From contig CM067309.1 in assembly GCA_034231615.1 (NCBI GenBank), positions 27,179,661 to 27,243,660 of the forward strand: a DNA stretch of 64,000 bases, read 5' to 3'. Origin of the DNA: Meghimatium bilineatum. Taxonomy: Eukaryota > Mollusca > Gastropoda > Stylommatophora > Philomycidae. The notes under the pieces are model-generated. The model had not been told where the DNA came from. It saw only the letters and a list, made by a program, of their open reading frames with translations, and made no database searches. Shown here piece by piece: positions 33,600 through 43,199 of this stretch; positions within the stretch are counted from its first letter, which is position 1; every line of letters begins with the position of its first letter. The position numbers were made by a program, and so were the translations under genes.

Positions 33600-34060
33600 A
33601 AAAGACAGACATAGACAGATAAATTTAACAAAACAGTTTGTCGCATAATGGTTTATTAAATCATTTGACCTACATACATGTCCTATTTAGAAAGTAATAT
33701 ATGTTGGTGTCATCATTTTCCATCTATAATAACAGCTTCAATTGGTTGTGTTGGTTGTCTAACCACTCAACCTAATGGATGGTCGTTTATAAAATATAAG
33801 TCGAAAGAAGTTTCCACAATGTTCTCCAGCTGATATTTGGTATTTGGCCGGGAATTCTGTGCAACATCCATAGGGTCAGCTTCGTTAACGGTCTGAACAA
33901 AGAGTTCAAAGTCATTTCTATTATTTATCATCGCTGGGTATTTTAAAACAGCCGAGTTGTTTACCGAGCCGTGAAAAAAACATTGGTTCTAGTGGCTCTC
34001 GATGCCGTAATATCAAATGTTTGGAAAAGTTGACTTTGAACCTCTTAGTTTGGTTATTAC
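33600..34060 (-). pseudogene. Unrecognised coding-like remnant with poly(A) signal, centre of foldback element
   Basis: On the minus strand a frame of about 69 codons runs from about 33973 to TGA at 33767-33769, with normal-complexity composition (KYPAMINNRNDFELF and ENIVETSFDLYF stretches). A T7 run at 33974-33980 separates it from a further open stretch in a shifted frame. AATAAA occurs about 115 bases after the stop, as in a 3' UTR, and an AG acceptor-like site lies near 34043. It may be a transposase end or a captured host terminal exon. I do not recognise the family, and a competing frame is open for about 45 codons, so coding status is uncertain. Confidence 0.3.
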
Positions 34061-34905
34061 ATTAGTCTTAGAATCTCATGCCAGTCTTGTATATGAGGTA
34101 TCATTGAGGGATGAAAAAACGTGTAAGTAAAACATTACAAAACATCTTGTCGAATGTTTAAGGCAATATTATACTTATATGTCACATTAATTAAAACAAT
34201 AATAATAAAAGCACACCCAGTTTGTTGTATTTTATCTGTATTTGTGTATGTGTTACTATAAAAATTTGATAATCCACACCAAGTGCGATGATGTTATTTC
34301 GCTTTCCGCCTAGCACGAAGCCCGTGTAACAAAGACATCAGTAGGACCTTTCAGCTTGGGCCTGTTGGTACATAAACGTAAGATAATTTGCCTTGGTAAA
34401 TCTAGAGACGAGCGAAATAATGTCTTTGCTAATTGCGAAAACCACGCTAAGCAGTATGTCTAGCTATGAAAAGTGATAAATGTGTTATGTTTTTAGTGTA
34501 AAAGGCCTGTGATATGGTTTTATATGGCGTGATAATTTATAAACTGATAAAACATGACGTTTGTCATATGGAAATGTGTAAAAAATCGGCTTGCTTAGTT
34601 TTAAAACGTGATAAAATATGTGGTTTGTAATATATGCAAATATGTAATATGAGCCCTGTCGTTACATAAAAATAGGAAAATTTGCCTTGTAAGTCTAGAA
34701 AACCACCACCCAATGTCTGTGACCATAGCAAAATGTGTTAAAAGCAGCTTGCCTAGATGTAAAGAGTCATAAAACAGTCCTTTTGTCATATGTAAATATG
34801 TAACTTTAACCCTGTTGGTACATAAAACCACTGTAAATTTGCTTTTGTAAGTCTAGAGAAGAGTCAAATAGTGACTTTGCTAATTGCGAAAACTACGAAA
34901 AGCAG

Positions 34906-34917
34906 TTTGTCTAGCTG
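34906..34917. repeat. Nested insertion TSD, left copy
   Basis: tttgtctagctg at 34906-34917 recurs at 37855-37866. Both copies lie in the right foldback arm and the arm sequence reads on smoothly across them, so 34918-37854 is a later insertion. Confidence 0.85.
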
Positions 34918-35150
34918 TTTATACAAGTAAATTAAAGTAGGAAGCCAGAGGACAATTAAAAAAATTCTTGAGACTAACGGGAATTGAACCAGTCCGTTCT
35001 ACGGCACCAAATCGCCTAGCAACAATTGCACACGCGTTTTTCCGTACTTGACTAACCGCATCTCCAAAAAAAGATGCGATTTCATCAAGCCATTCAAATC
35101 GTGCACACAAAGTCACCCGAACGGACCAATCGAGACAAGGACTATTACAA
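34918..35150 (-). repeat. Foldback family unit 1
   Basis: Carries the tRNA-like arm (34970-35060, with ggttcaattcccg on the minus strand), the gcatct hairpin segment and an inner block, gtgcacacaaagtcacccga, shared with 37690-37720. Sequence from 35151 to 35289 is AT-rich spacer with no recognised feature. Confidence 0.7.
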
Positions 35151-35289
35151 CAACAACAAACATCCCGTACAGGTAGTGAAATATCCTCAGTAACAACAAA
35201 CACATAACATAATATCCGTATTAGTTATACAAGGGCCGATAGGTCTTCTTGTAAACATGGATAACATATATAGACAATACAATTTTGCT

Positions 35290-35460
35290 TCAAATAATTG
35301 TTTATACAAGTACATTTTTAAGTAGGAAGCCAGAGGACAATTTTTAAAAATTCTTGAGACTAACGGGAATTGAACCAGTCCGTTCTACGGCACCAAATCG
35401 TCTAGCAACAATTGCACACGCGTTTTTCCGTACTTGACTAACCGCATCTCCAAAAAAAGA
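35290..35460 (-). repeat. Foldback family unit 2, left part
   Basis: A second direct copy of the unit at 34918, broken at 35460 by the PLE; its remainder resumes at 37673. Few differences from unit 1 (for example tcgtctag for tcgcctag). Confidence 0.75.
35448..35460. repeat. PLE target-site duplication, left copy
   Basis: ctccaaaaaaaga at 35448-35460 recurs at 37660-37672. The interrupted unit is continuous when one copy is removed, so both limits of the PLE are fixed. Confidence 0.85.
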
Positions 35461-35522
35461 TAATCAATAGAAGGTGGTACTGCTAGTAGAACATAATGGA
35501 CAATAATACTCACGTGTAAAAC

Positions 35523-36176
35523 AGGTAATGAAGTCCTACTGAATGATGACTAAAACACTACACACTATAACTAACGGATGTAAATATGGTACATATAACA
35601 AAACAAAACACAGAATATAATCAACAGATGACAATACACAGGACAAAGTCGACGTTTCGGACCAATAGGCCCTTTTCAAGATACGGACATAACATACAAA
35701 CATAAAAAAACCACAAGTAAAAATGAATGCGTATCCGAGTGAAATGTGGTACTAAGATAGATACCGGAAGCATACGAACAGGAAGTACACAAAGACGATA
35801 ATACAGGTGGAACGAGAGGAACAAAACGATGACGTAACAAAGACCAATACGACCGAGAACTAAGCGAAAGAGTGGTCGGAATTGAGTCCAAATGGCTTGA
35901 TGGTACCCAACTCGAAAATGAGACGATTTTCGAGGGCGTACCTAGATCTATCATCGGTGGTGCAGGATCTGATGGCAGTGACCTGAATGTCAAGGACACC
36001 ACGGTGACCATCGCCGTTGAAGTGATTGGCCACAGGAGTGGGTGTTCTGTGTTTGATAGCATGCAAGTGGTTGCAGAAGCGGTCGCTCAGTCTAAGGCCA
36101 GTCTCACCGATATATTGCTTACCACAGCGTTTACATATGATCACGTAAATAACATTACGGGATTCACATGTAAAGG
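35523..36176 (-). pseudogene. Inverted partial copy of PLE 3' end with GIY-YIG codons
   Basis: On the minus strand it encodes the same 100-residue endonuclease segment as 37004-37324, with one residue change seen (E for K just before SRNVIY). No start or RT is attached, so it is a structural by-product of integration and not an independent gene. Confidence 0.85.
35651..35680 (-). ncRNA. Hammerhead-like motif of PLE (degenerate)
   Basis: Minus strand: CTTGAAAAGGGCC, loop TATT, then GGTCCGAAACGTC. The GGCC/GGTC stem II followed by GAAAC matches the hammerhead layout known in PLE terminal regions. The CUGAUGA box is not intact, so activity is doubtful. Confidence 0.35.
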
Positions 36177-36190
36177 CCATCTAGAATGTC

Positions 36191-36600
36191 ATGGGACATC
36201 TAGAACATCTAGTTTGGTCTACCTACGATGGCCCATTCCCATCTCTTTTCCACAGATACATTGATGATGGGATAGGCATTACTGACATGACAGAAGCAGA
36301 ACTGTCTCACTTCATCAACAATTTCAACCCCGCTATTATATTTACATTTACCATTTCCACCACCTCTGTCCATTTCCTGGACATCATTGTCACCATTCAT
36401 CCCCTATACCTGATCACATCAGTCTACTACAAACCCACTGATGCACATGGCTTTCTGCTCTACACTTCTTCTCATCCTCCCGCCTGTCGTAACTCTCTAC
36501 CTTACTCACAGCTTCTTCGCCTTCGTCGCTTATGTAGCGATGACGACAGTTTTCTCGACAAATCCTCTGAGATGATTGAGTTCTTTCGTAGATTTTCGTA
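36191..36600 (+). pseudogene. PLE reverse transcriptase, C-terminal part
   Basis: Encodes the end of the PLE RT palm and thumb: FHRYIDDGIGI (catalytic YIDD, residues 22-32 of this frame), HFLDI, VYYKPTDAHGFLLYTS and SHPPACRNSLPYSQLLRLRR, in family order. The N-terminal two thirds of the RT are missing. A short direct duplication (tcgtagatt repeated at 36586-36605) shifts the frame at the end; the copy at 62598-64000 lacks that duplication. Confidence 0.85.
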
Positions 36601-36606
36601 GATTGA

Positions 36607-37324
36607 GTTCCCTGACAGCATTCTTTCATTGGCTTGGCTCCGTGTACGCCAGCTATCTCGCCTTGATACATTGAATAATTCCCAGGGTTCTTCCTCCTCC
36701 TCTGATAGGGTTAAAATGGTTCTTACCTTCCATCCCCATAACTCGACTGTCCGTCGCATTCTACTTAAACATTATTCCCTTATCCAGTCTGATTCTGACA
36801 CCCGTGACGCTTTCCACAAATTACCTCTGGTGGCCTTTAGGCGCGACAAAAATCTGAAGGACATCTTGGTCCACAGCCACCTCAGGTCCTCTGCACCTGA
36901 CCATTTTGGTACCGTGCGGTGCTCACGCGGTCGTTGTTTCACATGTCCTTATGTGGTTCATATGCGCTCCATCTCATTCCCCACGGCCAGTTTCTCCATC
37001 GATGAGGCCTTTACATGTAAATCCCGTAATGTTATTTACGTGATCATATGTAAACGCTGTGGTAAGCAATATATCGGTGAGACTGGCCTTAGACTGAGCG
37101 ACCGCTTCTGCAACCACTTGCATGCTATCAAACACAGAACACCCACTCCTGTGGCCAATCACTTCAACGGCGATGGTCACCGTGGTGTCCTTGACATTCA
37201 GGTCACTGCCATCAGATCCTGCACCACCGATGATAGATCTAGGTACGCCCTCGAAAATCGTCTCATTTTCGAGTTGGGTACCATCAAGCCATTTGGACTC
37301 AATTCCGACCACTCTTTCGCTTAG
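36607..37324 (+). pseudogene. PLE linker and GIY-YIG endonuclease
   Basis: Open from about 36607 (first ATG 36629) to TAG at 37322-37324. It contains the RT-endonuclease linker (LTFHPHNSTVRRILLKHY), a Cys cluster C-x4-C-x2-C near residue 97 of the 36629 frame, then NVIYVI, CKRCGKQYIGETG and a final glutamate in ENRLIFELG. These match the PLE-type GIY-YIG nuclease that nicks target DNA. Coding is intact here, but the frameshift at 36590 cuts it from the RT. Confidence 0.85.
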
Positions 37325-37503
37325 TTCTCGGCCGTATTGGTCTTTGTTACGTCATCGTTTTGTTCCTCTCGTTCCACCTGTATTATCGTCTTTGTGTACT
37401 TCCTGTTCGTATGCTTCCGGTATCTATCTTACTACCACATTTCACTCGGATACGCATTCATTTTTACTTGTGGTTTTTTTATGTTTGTATGTTATGTCCG
37501 TAT

Positions 37504-37533
37504 CTTGAAAAAGGCCTATTGGTCCGAAACGTC
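37504..37533 (+). ncRNA. Hammerhead-like motif of PLE (degenerate)
   Basis: CTTGAAAAAGGCC, loop TATT, GGTCCGAAACGTC: stem II plus GAAAC core, 180 bp after the GIY-YIG stop codon. The invariant CUGAUGA is altered and no convincing stem I was found. Confidence 0.35.
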
Positions 37534-37659
37534 GACTTTGTCCTGTGTATTGTCATCTGTTGATTATATTCTGTGTTTTGTTTTGTTATATGTACCATAT
37601 TTACATCCGTTAGTGATAGTGTGTAGTGTTTTAGTCATCATTCAGTAGGACTTCATTAC

Positions 37660-37672
37660 CTCCAAAAAAAGA
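37660..37672. repeat. PLE target-site duplication, right copy
   Basis: Exact 13-bp match to 35448-35460. Confidence 0.85.
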
Positions 37673-37740
37673 TGCGATTTCATCAAGCCATTCAAATCGT
37701 GCACACAAAGTCACCCGAACGGACCAATCGAGACAAGGAG

Positions 37741-37854
37741 TATCTTTTTTTGGAGATGCGGTTAGTCTAGTACGGAAAAACGCGTGTGCAATTGTTGCTA
37801 GGCGATTTGGTGCCGTAGAACGGACTGGTTCAATTCCCGTTAGTCTCAAGAATT
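37741..37854 (+). repeat. Foldback family right arm
   Basis: Inverse of the left arms: gatgcggttagtc through ggttcaattcccgttagtct. Completes the inverted-repeat composite, ending at the 12-bp TSD (37855-37866). Confidence 0.75.
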
Positions 37855-37866
37855 TTTGTCTAGCTG
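37855..37866. repeat. Nested insertion TSD, right copy
   Basis: Exact 12-bp match to 34906-34917; the foldback arm resumes at once. Confidence 0.85.
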
Positions 37867-38454
37867 TGAAATGTGATAAAACATCTGTTACTTTCATGAC
37901 ACATGTGATTGATGGTGAGATGGCTTGGGAGCCAACCATGGTATCATGGTGTACCGAGGTCCGATGCCTGGAGCCGCCCTAACGGTGATCCCACGCGGCT
38001 AGTCGGTGACCTTGCGCATCCTGTCGGTGACCTTACGCGACTGGTCGGTGATTTTGCGATGGCACGGCATAGCACGACCTCTCCGTACCCAGTATTTTGT
38101 TCTTTGTGATATATATATATATTATCATATCGTGTTGTTAGGTTGTTATGTTTTATTTTGGTAACACATCTACCTATTTTTGTTTATCTTTACATTTGCC
38201 CGGTGTTACTCCAGCCACCTGCTTCCTGTTTAGGGTTTTTACCCAACACTGGAACATTTATCCCTATCAGATAAGTAACATGGCACGACCTTTTCACGAC
38301 CTCAGTATGACCTTTGTAAGAACAGTATTTATTCTTTGAGCTATATAACCCTGCGTTTTTCGTTGTTACGTTGTCAAAGCAATATTTTATTCTTTGAGCT
38401 ATACTAATTGCTACGCCCAGAGGGGCTCCATTGCGCCCTGATAAACTACTATGG

Positions 38455-38565
38455 AGGCCTCAGTCGCCGAGAATAAAAGCCTAAATCAAATTTAATAAAC
38501 ATCATTTCAATGTTAAAGTCTGAAAGGTTCATGTCAAGGTTGAAACATTACTTCTGTAAAATACA
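38455..38565 (+). repeat. Inverted partner of Tc1-like 3' region
   Basis: gaggcctcagtcgc through caaggttgaaacattacttc is an inverse copy (about 110 bp, few changes) of 40565-40690, the region after the Tc1-like transposase. It is therefore a second, truncated copy of that transposon's tail facing the other way, abutting the foldback end. Confidence 0.7.
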
Positions 38566-39600
38566 TGTGCATGTATTTGAAGGTACGCTCGTGCACGGCA
38601 ATACTGTAATCTGTGCTCTTCTGTTGGACCGTCAAGTAGGTACCGTATATCTCTTGTCGATGTATCTCTTGTGCACCCAAGAATGATACGCATTGCTGCA
38701 TTCTGGATTTTATCTAGTCTTTCGGTCTGAGTTTGGCTGCGAGTCAGAATTGCCGGTGCATATTCCACGACAGCCACCACCAAACGCTGGTACAAAAGAA
38801 ATAACCTGGTATAACCTCTGCTCACACTGCACAACAACCATAGCATTCATTACTGCTAAGCCTGTGCCTGCCCTTATGATAACGTGGTCAACATGTTCCC
38901 TGAAACTCAGACTTTTGTCCAAAAACACACCTAGATATCTCATTGTGCTGGTTCTTTCTAACCTGTTCCCTGCCAACGAAACATGTGACATGGGTGTCTT
39001 TACTATGTGATTATTCAAGGAAAACCATGCCACGAATGCCTTAGAAGGATTTACCACTGCTCCCGTATTTCTACACACATTCGTCAGTCGATCCAGCTCC
39101 TTCTGTACTTCCACGACACTCTTCTCGATTTCTGCTCTTATACACCAGGATGACATCGGCATAGGACATCGTTCTGCGAGCACCTGTGATTTGATTGTTA
39201 GTGATATGTACTGTGTATGCATTGAAAAGCACAGGAGATAGAAGCGATCCTTGTGGCAGACCGGGGATAATAACGGTGGTGATACCCAGTTACCACACTT
39301 AAGAACTACTATTCTGTGCAGCAGGGCCGCACCAACCCACCGCACGACAAAAGAATTTACTGCAAGATTTAACAGTTGGTCAATCAAGATATCCAAGGAC
39401 ATCCTATTGGAAGCATCCTCAAGATCTATTGCGACTTGACATATCTCCATGCGCGAATCAAACCCCTCAACAAAATCCTGCGCAAATATGGCTGCATTCT
39501 GTCATGTTTTCTTTCCTGGGCGATACTCTCCAAACAACGTTGGCAAACACTTATTTCTCTCAAGATGACACGATACCTTCCAGGCCACAATCCCCCCCCC
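38525..39600 (-). pseudogene. Jockey/I-like LINE reverse transcriptase fragment
   Basis: Minus-strand frames read in RT order: WPGR near 39570, VAIDLEDASNRMSLDIL near 39420, SPVCHKDRF (a decayed PQGSPLSPVLF box) near 39260, then VVNPSKAFVAWFS near 39050, YLGVFLDKSLSFREH near 38930 and ILGCTRDTS near 38680. The catalytic YADD is degraded to a P-M-SS stretch near 39160. Frameshifts near 38840 and 39170 break it. The first 40 bp overlap the Tc1-like tail. Confidence 0.8.
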
Positions 39601-39605
39601 CCCCC
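39592..39605. repeat. C14 homopolymer at a junction of opposed LINE fragments
   Basis: Fourteen C residues lie between the minus-strand RT fragment and a plus-strand RT fragment of similar type. It may be a rearrangement scar or a region of uncertain length. Confidence 0.8.
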
Positions 39606-39654
39606 AATGTAGCCAATCGTATTAGGAAGACGCCGAAAAGTACAAAACAATAAA

Positions 39655-39860
39655 ATTAAAAACCACATGGACCAGATGGCTTAGGATACGATGATATTAG
39701 TCGGAGAACGGATGAGGAGTTGGGAGAGTTGGTGGACAAGTTCAATAACAACCCTTTAAAGGGCATAGTATAAGAAGACTGGTTGCATGGCTATTTATTT
39801 CTACTACCCATACCTGACAAGGATCACACCAGGATACAAGGCTACAGTATAATACCAATG
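39655..39860 (+). pseudogene. Jockey/I-like RT N-terminal fragment
   Basis: Reads GPDGLGYDDI, then EELGELVDKFN, EDWLHGYLFLLPIPDKDH and IQGYSI: the fingers region before the RT palm (PGPDG and the P-KPDKD motifs). It lies head-to-head with the minus-strand fragment ending at 39600, as if an inversion joined two halves of one family. Confidence 0.75.
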
Positions 39861-40500
39861 CAGTTTTTTTAAAAACAATGCAATTGTATAATAACAATGC
39901 AGAAAGCCTTTTGAATAAGCATATTGAAGAAGCCTTCTACTCATAGGCCTATGTTAAGAGACGAACTGATAGTTTGGGTCACGTGTTCCCTCCGACGAGG
40001 CGCTTCACAGCCAGTGAGCTGTTCCTCGTGTTGTTTGATCAAATAGCCCATGCCATTTGACCCACTGCCATTGTGTGATATATATATCCGTGTGTTTGTG
40101 AGCTGTTGTTATGTTCCATATAATGTGAAATTTATCTGGCCTTGACGGGAGAAACATTTTGCTGACGTCATCCAGCGCTGGACATTCAAATAGTTTCATA
40201 GGGATGAGTGCACAGTCGGCACCCCGGAGTGTGTTATGGTTGTATCCTGTTCAGGTGATTGTTAATCTGTACATGTTGTGTGTGAAGTCGGAAAATGATA
40301 CTCTAGTCTTTCCTTCCGATGATGTTGGCGTTGTCTTTAGTATTTGGGCTGGTCATATATTTATAGATTTCCCTCATATTGTTTCCCCATGGCCCATCTG
40401 TTCATCTAATTCTGGTTGTTCGCATTGACATTGTGGTAATTTTTTTAAAGGTGTTTTTAAATTAATATATTTTCTGTATTTGTTTTCTTTTTAATTATAT
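39861..40500. other. No gene recognised
   Basis: Mixed AT-rich sequence with T runs toward 40450. Short open stretches exist but none shows a known motif. Confidence 0.5.
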
Positions 40501-40505
40501 ATACT

Positions 40506-41560
40506 GTCCACACAAAAAAAGAAACACAGCATTATTGCAGTGCGAATGGACACCAAATTTCAAACGTGTATTTTTACAGAAGTAATGTTTCAACCTTGAC
40601 ATGAACCTTTCAGACTTTAACAATGAAATGATGTTTATTAAATTTGATTTATGCTTTTATTCTTTGCGACTGAGGCCTCCATTTCAGTAAAGTATATAAC
40701 CTCATCTGGTCTCTATCAGAGGACAAAATCTCTGTGACGTGGATCCGATTAGCCTTTGGAACTGTGGTGGGATGGCTGCTCACTCTTCCCGCAGTGCAAA
40801 AGAGGCAACTGTTGTAGATTGGCTGAAGTCACCTCGAGCAGCCGCAATCATTTGTCGAGTTCATCCCATAAGTGTTCTATGGGGTTCATTCATGTCTACG
40901 GAATGATTTGAACTTTTTTGTCAGCGAGTAACTGGTGTGTTGTGCCACATGAGGTCAAGCATTATTCTGCTAAAAAATCTACGTCCGTGCAACCAACATT
41001 CGAAGTACGAGAGGAAGAACAATTTCAGCAACGTATCGTTTGGCATTTAAGCGTCCTTCAATTTGCACCAGATCACCCCTCCCCCACATCAGTACACCAC
41101 CACCATGTGGAGGAGCCTTATCAGCGCTGTTTTCGGCGCACTGACTACGGTATACTCTTCTCCGTCTATCAGGTCGTTGAGCACAAAAATGATTCATCAC
41201 TAAATCAAAACCGCTTCCAGACATTTTCAACAGTCCTTTGACGCTGGTTCATCCACTGCATTATGTTCTGGTGATGCCAGTTTGTAAAGGCAGGACCTCA
41301 GTGGGGTATTCTTGTCCAAAGATGAGCGTTTTCAGCTGGTTCCTGATCATTTGATCTGAAATTCGACGAACTGCTGGCATTGAATGGACTGTGGAGGACG
41401 CAGATGCAAATTGATTCCTGAGATGACGCAGCCGTATCAGCAGTCTTCGGTAGTAGTTGTGACTCGAGGTCTGCCACTGAGACAATTTGTTAAAATTGCT
41501 TCTAACCATATTAAATTGTCTGGCCACTACACTTTGTGATTGTCCAGTCTGCAAGCATAC
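40506..41560 (-). pseudogene. Tc1-like DNA transposon, broken transposase
   Basis: The N-terminal helix-turn-helix is read at 41554-41261 (QTGQSQSVVARQFNM, then LRNQF, RRISDQMIRNQL). The DDE region is read at 41230-40979 (RRRVYRSQ, GGGVLMWGRGD) and the C-terminal NPIEHLWDEL at about 40885-40856 carries the final catalytic glutamate. Stops and frameshifts disrupt all parts. The minus-strand 3' region has AATAAA near 40660 and ends with a terminal-repeat-like gtttcttttttttgtg near 40515. The 5' terminal repeat was not found. Confidence 0.8.
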
Positions 41561-41899
41561 AATGATGATGTATCATTGTTCTGTAGTGAGATGAACCATA
41601 CTTATGCACTGAATTTATTCTTGGACCGTCAATCCTTTATAGGCATTCATTATCAATATGGTAAGAGAGTTTTGTGTTCATCAAGTTATTCTCATGAACC
41701 TGTCATGTTATTGCCAAAAATGATGTATTTGACCGTGACCTATTTCATTACCTCATGAAGTTGAATTCAGGTACTCAATAGTTGATAGGTTGAATATATC
41801 CAGTCAGTATACACCCCCAGATCATTCGCTGGATAGCAAATGTGCTAATATGTAGGAAAGTCGCTCTGAGGTACGGATCCTGGACGTCTGAGATCAGAA
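41561..41899. other. No gene recognised
   Basis: Unassigned sequence between the transposase start and a LINE fragment. The missing Tc1-like 5' end should lie here but no terminal repeat is recognisable. Confidence 0.4.
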
Positions 41900-42520
41900 C
41901 AATATCACCCGGTCTGCTCAATTACAAACATCAAGCCATTGCAGAGTTCTAACATACGCCGATGATACCCTACAATACAACGTGGGCAGGAACAGAACAG
42001 ATAGCGCCGACAGTGTACAGAATGGACTAGATCGTCGATTTGGTGCAGAACATACAATGCTGTGATCAATCCCTCGAAAGCAAAGGTCGTTTGGTTCTCG
42101 AATAATAATCAGGTCAATAACACACTGCCAGCTATATGGGATCATCCATTGAGAGAGAACATCACTTGAAATATTTTTGGATACCCTTTGATAGAAGTCT
42201 CTCATTCATCACACATACGATTCAGAAGGCAAAAAGAAGGATCAGTGTTATCAAGGTTATGGCGACCTTCGACATGTAGCAATGGGTACTGTTCCTGCTT
42301 CTACAAGTGATGGTGTTATCTGTATTAGATTATGGCCTCGGCCTACTAACACTCACAGACACAAGTCAAAAGATTGGAAAAAGTCCAATGAGCATGGTAC
42401 TGGGGTGTACTAGGGATATACCCATCTCTGCTATGAGATTTTTTCTAGATCCGAGTATTAGAGTGCGTCATCAGGTAGTGCAGGTTAGATCGCACCTTAT
42501 GATCACTACCCATTGCATGT
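41900..42520 (+). pseudogene. Jockey/I-like LINE RT fragment
   Basis: Frame-hopping translation gives a YADDTLQYN-type box near 41955, then NAVINPSKAKVVWFS near 42075 and a LGCTRDIPI motif near 42400. The NPSKA-x-V-x-WFS block also occurs in the minus-strand fragment at 38525-39600, so both belong to related families. Several frameshifts. Confidence 0.65.
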
Positions 42521-42659
42521 CTAGATGAGTCAAAGTTAGAACAAATCAAGCGTTGCAGATACTGAAGACACACTGTGAAGATTATGTGAATTAGAAGAAA
42601 TAGGAAAGGGCAGTGAATGGGTGGAGGTAGACACTGAGAAGAATTCACTGATTAAAGTA

Positions 42660-42830
42660 ATAATTGTCTATTGTCTTTCCCCAGGTGGTTTGTGATCCAC
42701 GCTTGCCGTTAAGTGTGGGGTGATTGGAGCTCGAGCTTGTGTTCTAAAGCCAGATGTGTGGCCTCTGCTGTGCTATGACTGTGTCTGTTCAGGATGTCCA
42801 TGGCATTTTCTATCCATCTTTTACGTGGTC
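42660..42830 (-). pseudogene. Possible LINE 3' fragment
   Basis: The minus strand reads a basic W-M-x-N stretch then a helix-like tail (HSTAEATHLALEHK), resembling LINE polyprotein ends. No diagnostic motif; could be chance. Confidence 0.25.
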
Positions 42831-42869
42831 TTTCTCTAATAGTAATAATACAACTTGATAAAGCGTGTC

Positions 42870-43060
42870 GGAAATGGACAGGTGGGAGTGCATAGAGATG
42901 AGGGAAGGAAAAGTAGTTTTCATGGAAAGAACTGTAGATCGCATAATCATCACCTGACTGGAACTCTAGTCTGCATACACTGGGCTGACTGCTAGAACGG
43001 AGAGCGGATCAATTATAGGAGTGTTCTGCATGCTGTGATGCTGGATAATCAAGAAGCGAA
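42870..43060 (+). repeat. Dispersed repeat, copy 1
   Basis: About 190 bp similar to 50190-50375: both contain gatgaggga/gtgaggga, an acc(t)ga-c-gg-actct stretch, tacatacactggg-type sequence, and atgctgtga then gataatcaag or tataatcaag. Family unknown. Confidence 0.6.
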
Positions 43061-43199
43061 CATCTTTTATAAAAGTAACTCCAAAATATTTGGTGTTTCT
43101 TTTTTTGAACAGCATATTTGCCCAAAGATAGAAACTTTGACTTTTTTATCCTTATTTATTTTATTACAATTATTTTTATTATTTATTACAAAAACCATG

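Larger units (their letters stand above)
35461..37659 (+). mobile_element. Penelope-like element, truncated, with inverted terminal copy
   Basis: A 2.2-kb PLE inserted with a 13-bp TSD. The plus-strand body (36191-37659) runs from the middle of the RT through the linker and GIY-YIG endonuclease to the 3' end. The left part (35523-36176) is an inverted, nearly identical copy of the 3' end (37004-37657), including the GIY-YIG codons. Partial inverted or tandem copies are typical of PLE integration. Near identity of the arms points to recent insertion. Confidence 0.88.
34918..37854. mobile_element. Inverted-repeat composite element inside the foldback transposon
   Basis: Bounded by a 12-bp TSD. 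The left end carries atacaagta, then aagtaggaagccagaggac and a gagactaacgggaattgaac arm; the right end is the complement of that arm (37741-37854). It contains two direct left-end units (34918-35150 and 35290-35460 continuing at 37673-37740) and a PLE inserted in the second. Same family as the 228-bp foldback at 28757. Part of each arm can fold back around the gatgcg/cgcatc hairpin. Confidence 0.75.
31808..38450. mobile_element. Foldback-like transposon, interrupted by nested insertions
   Basis: The left arm (31808-33240) is matched in inverse by 34360-34917 plus 37867-38450. Outermost matching sequence is agtagtttat, then a gcaattagtata block; the arms then share tcatactgaggtcgtg, tcaccat-aatcacatgtg and catatgacaaa stretches. 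The arms carry internal tandem repeats, the hallmark of foldback (FB/Galileo-type) elements. The arms diverge by several percent to tens of percent, so it is old. Subtracting the 2.9-kb insertion leaves about 3.7 kb. No TSD was found. Confidence 0.65.

Noticed and set aside
37504-37533. Confident hammerhead ribozyme call
   Set aside because: The CUGAUGA box is altered in all six copies and no stable stem I was found; reported only as hammerhead-like.
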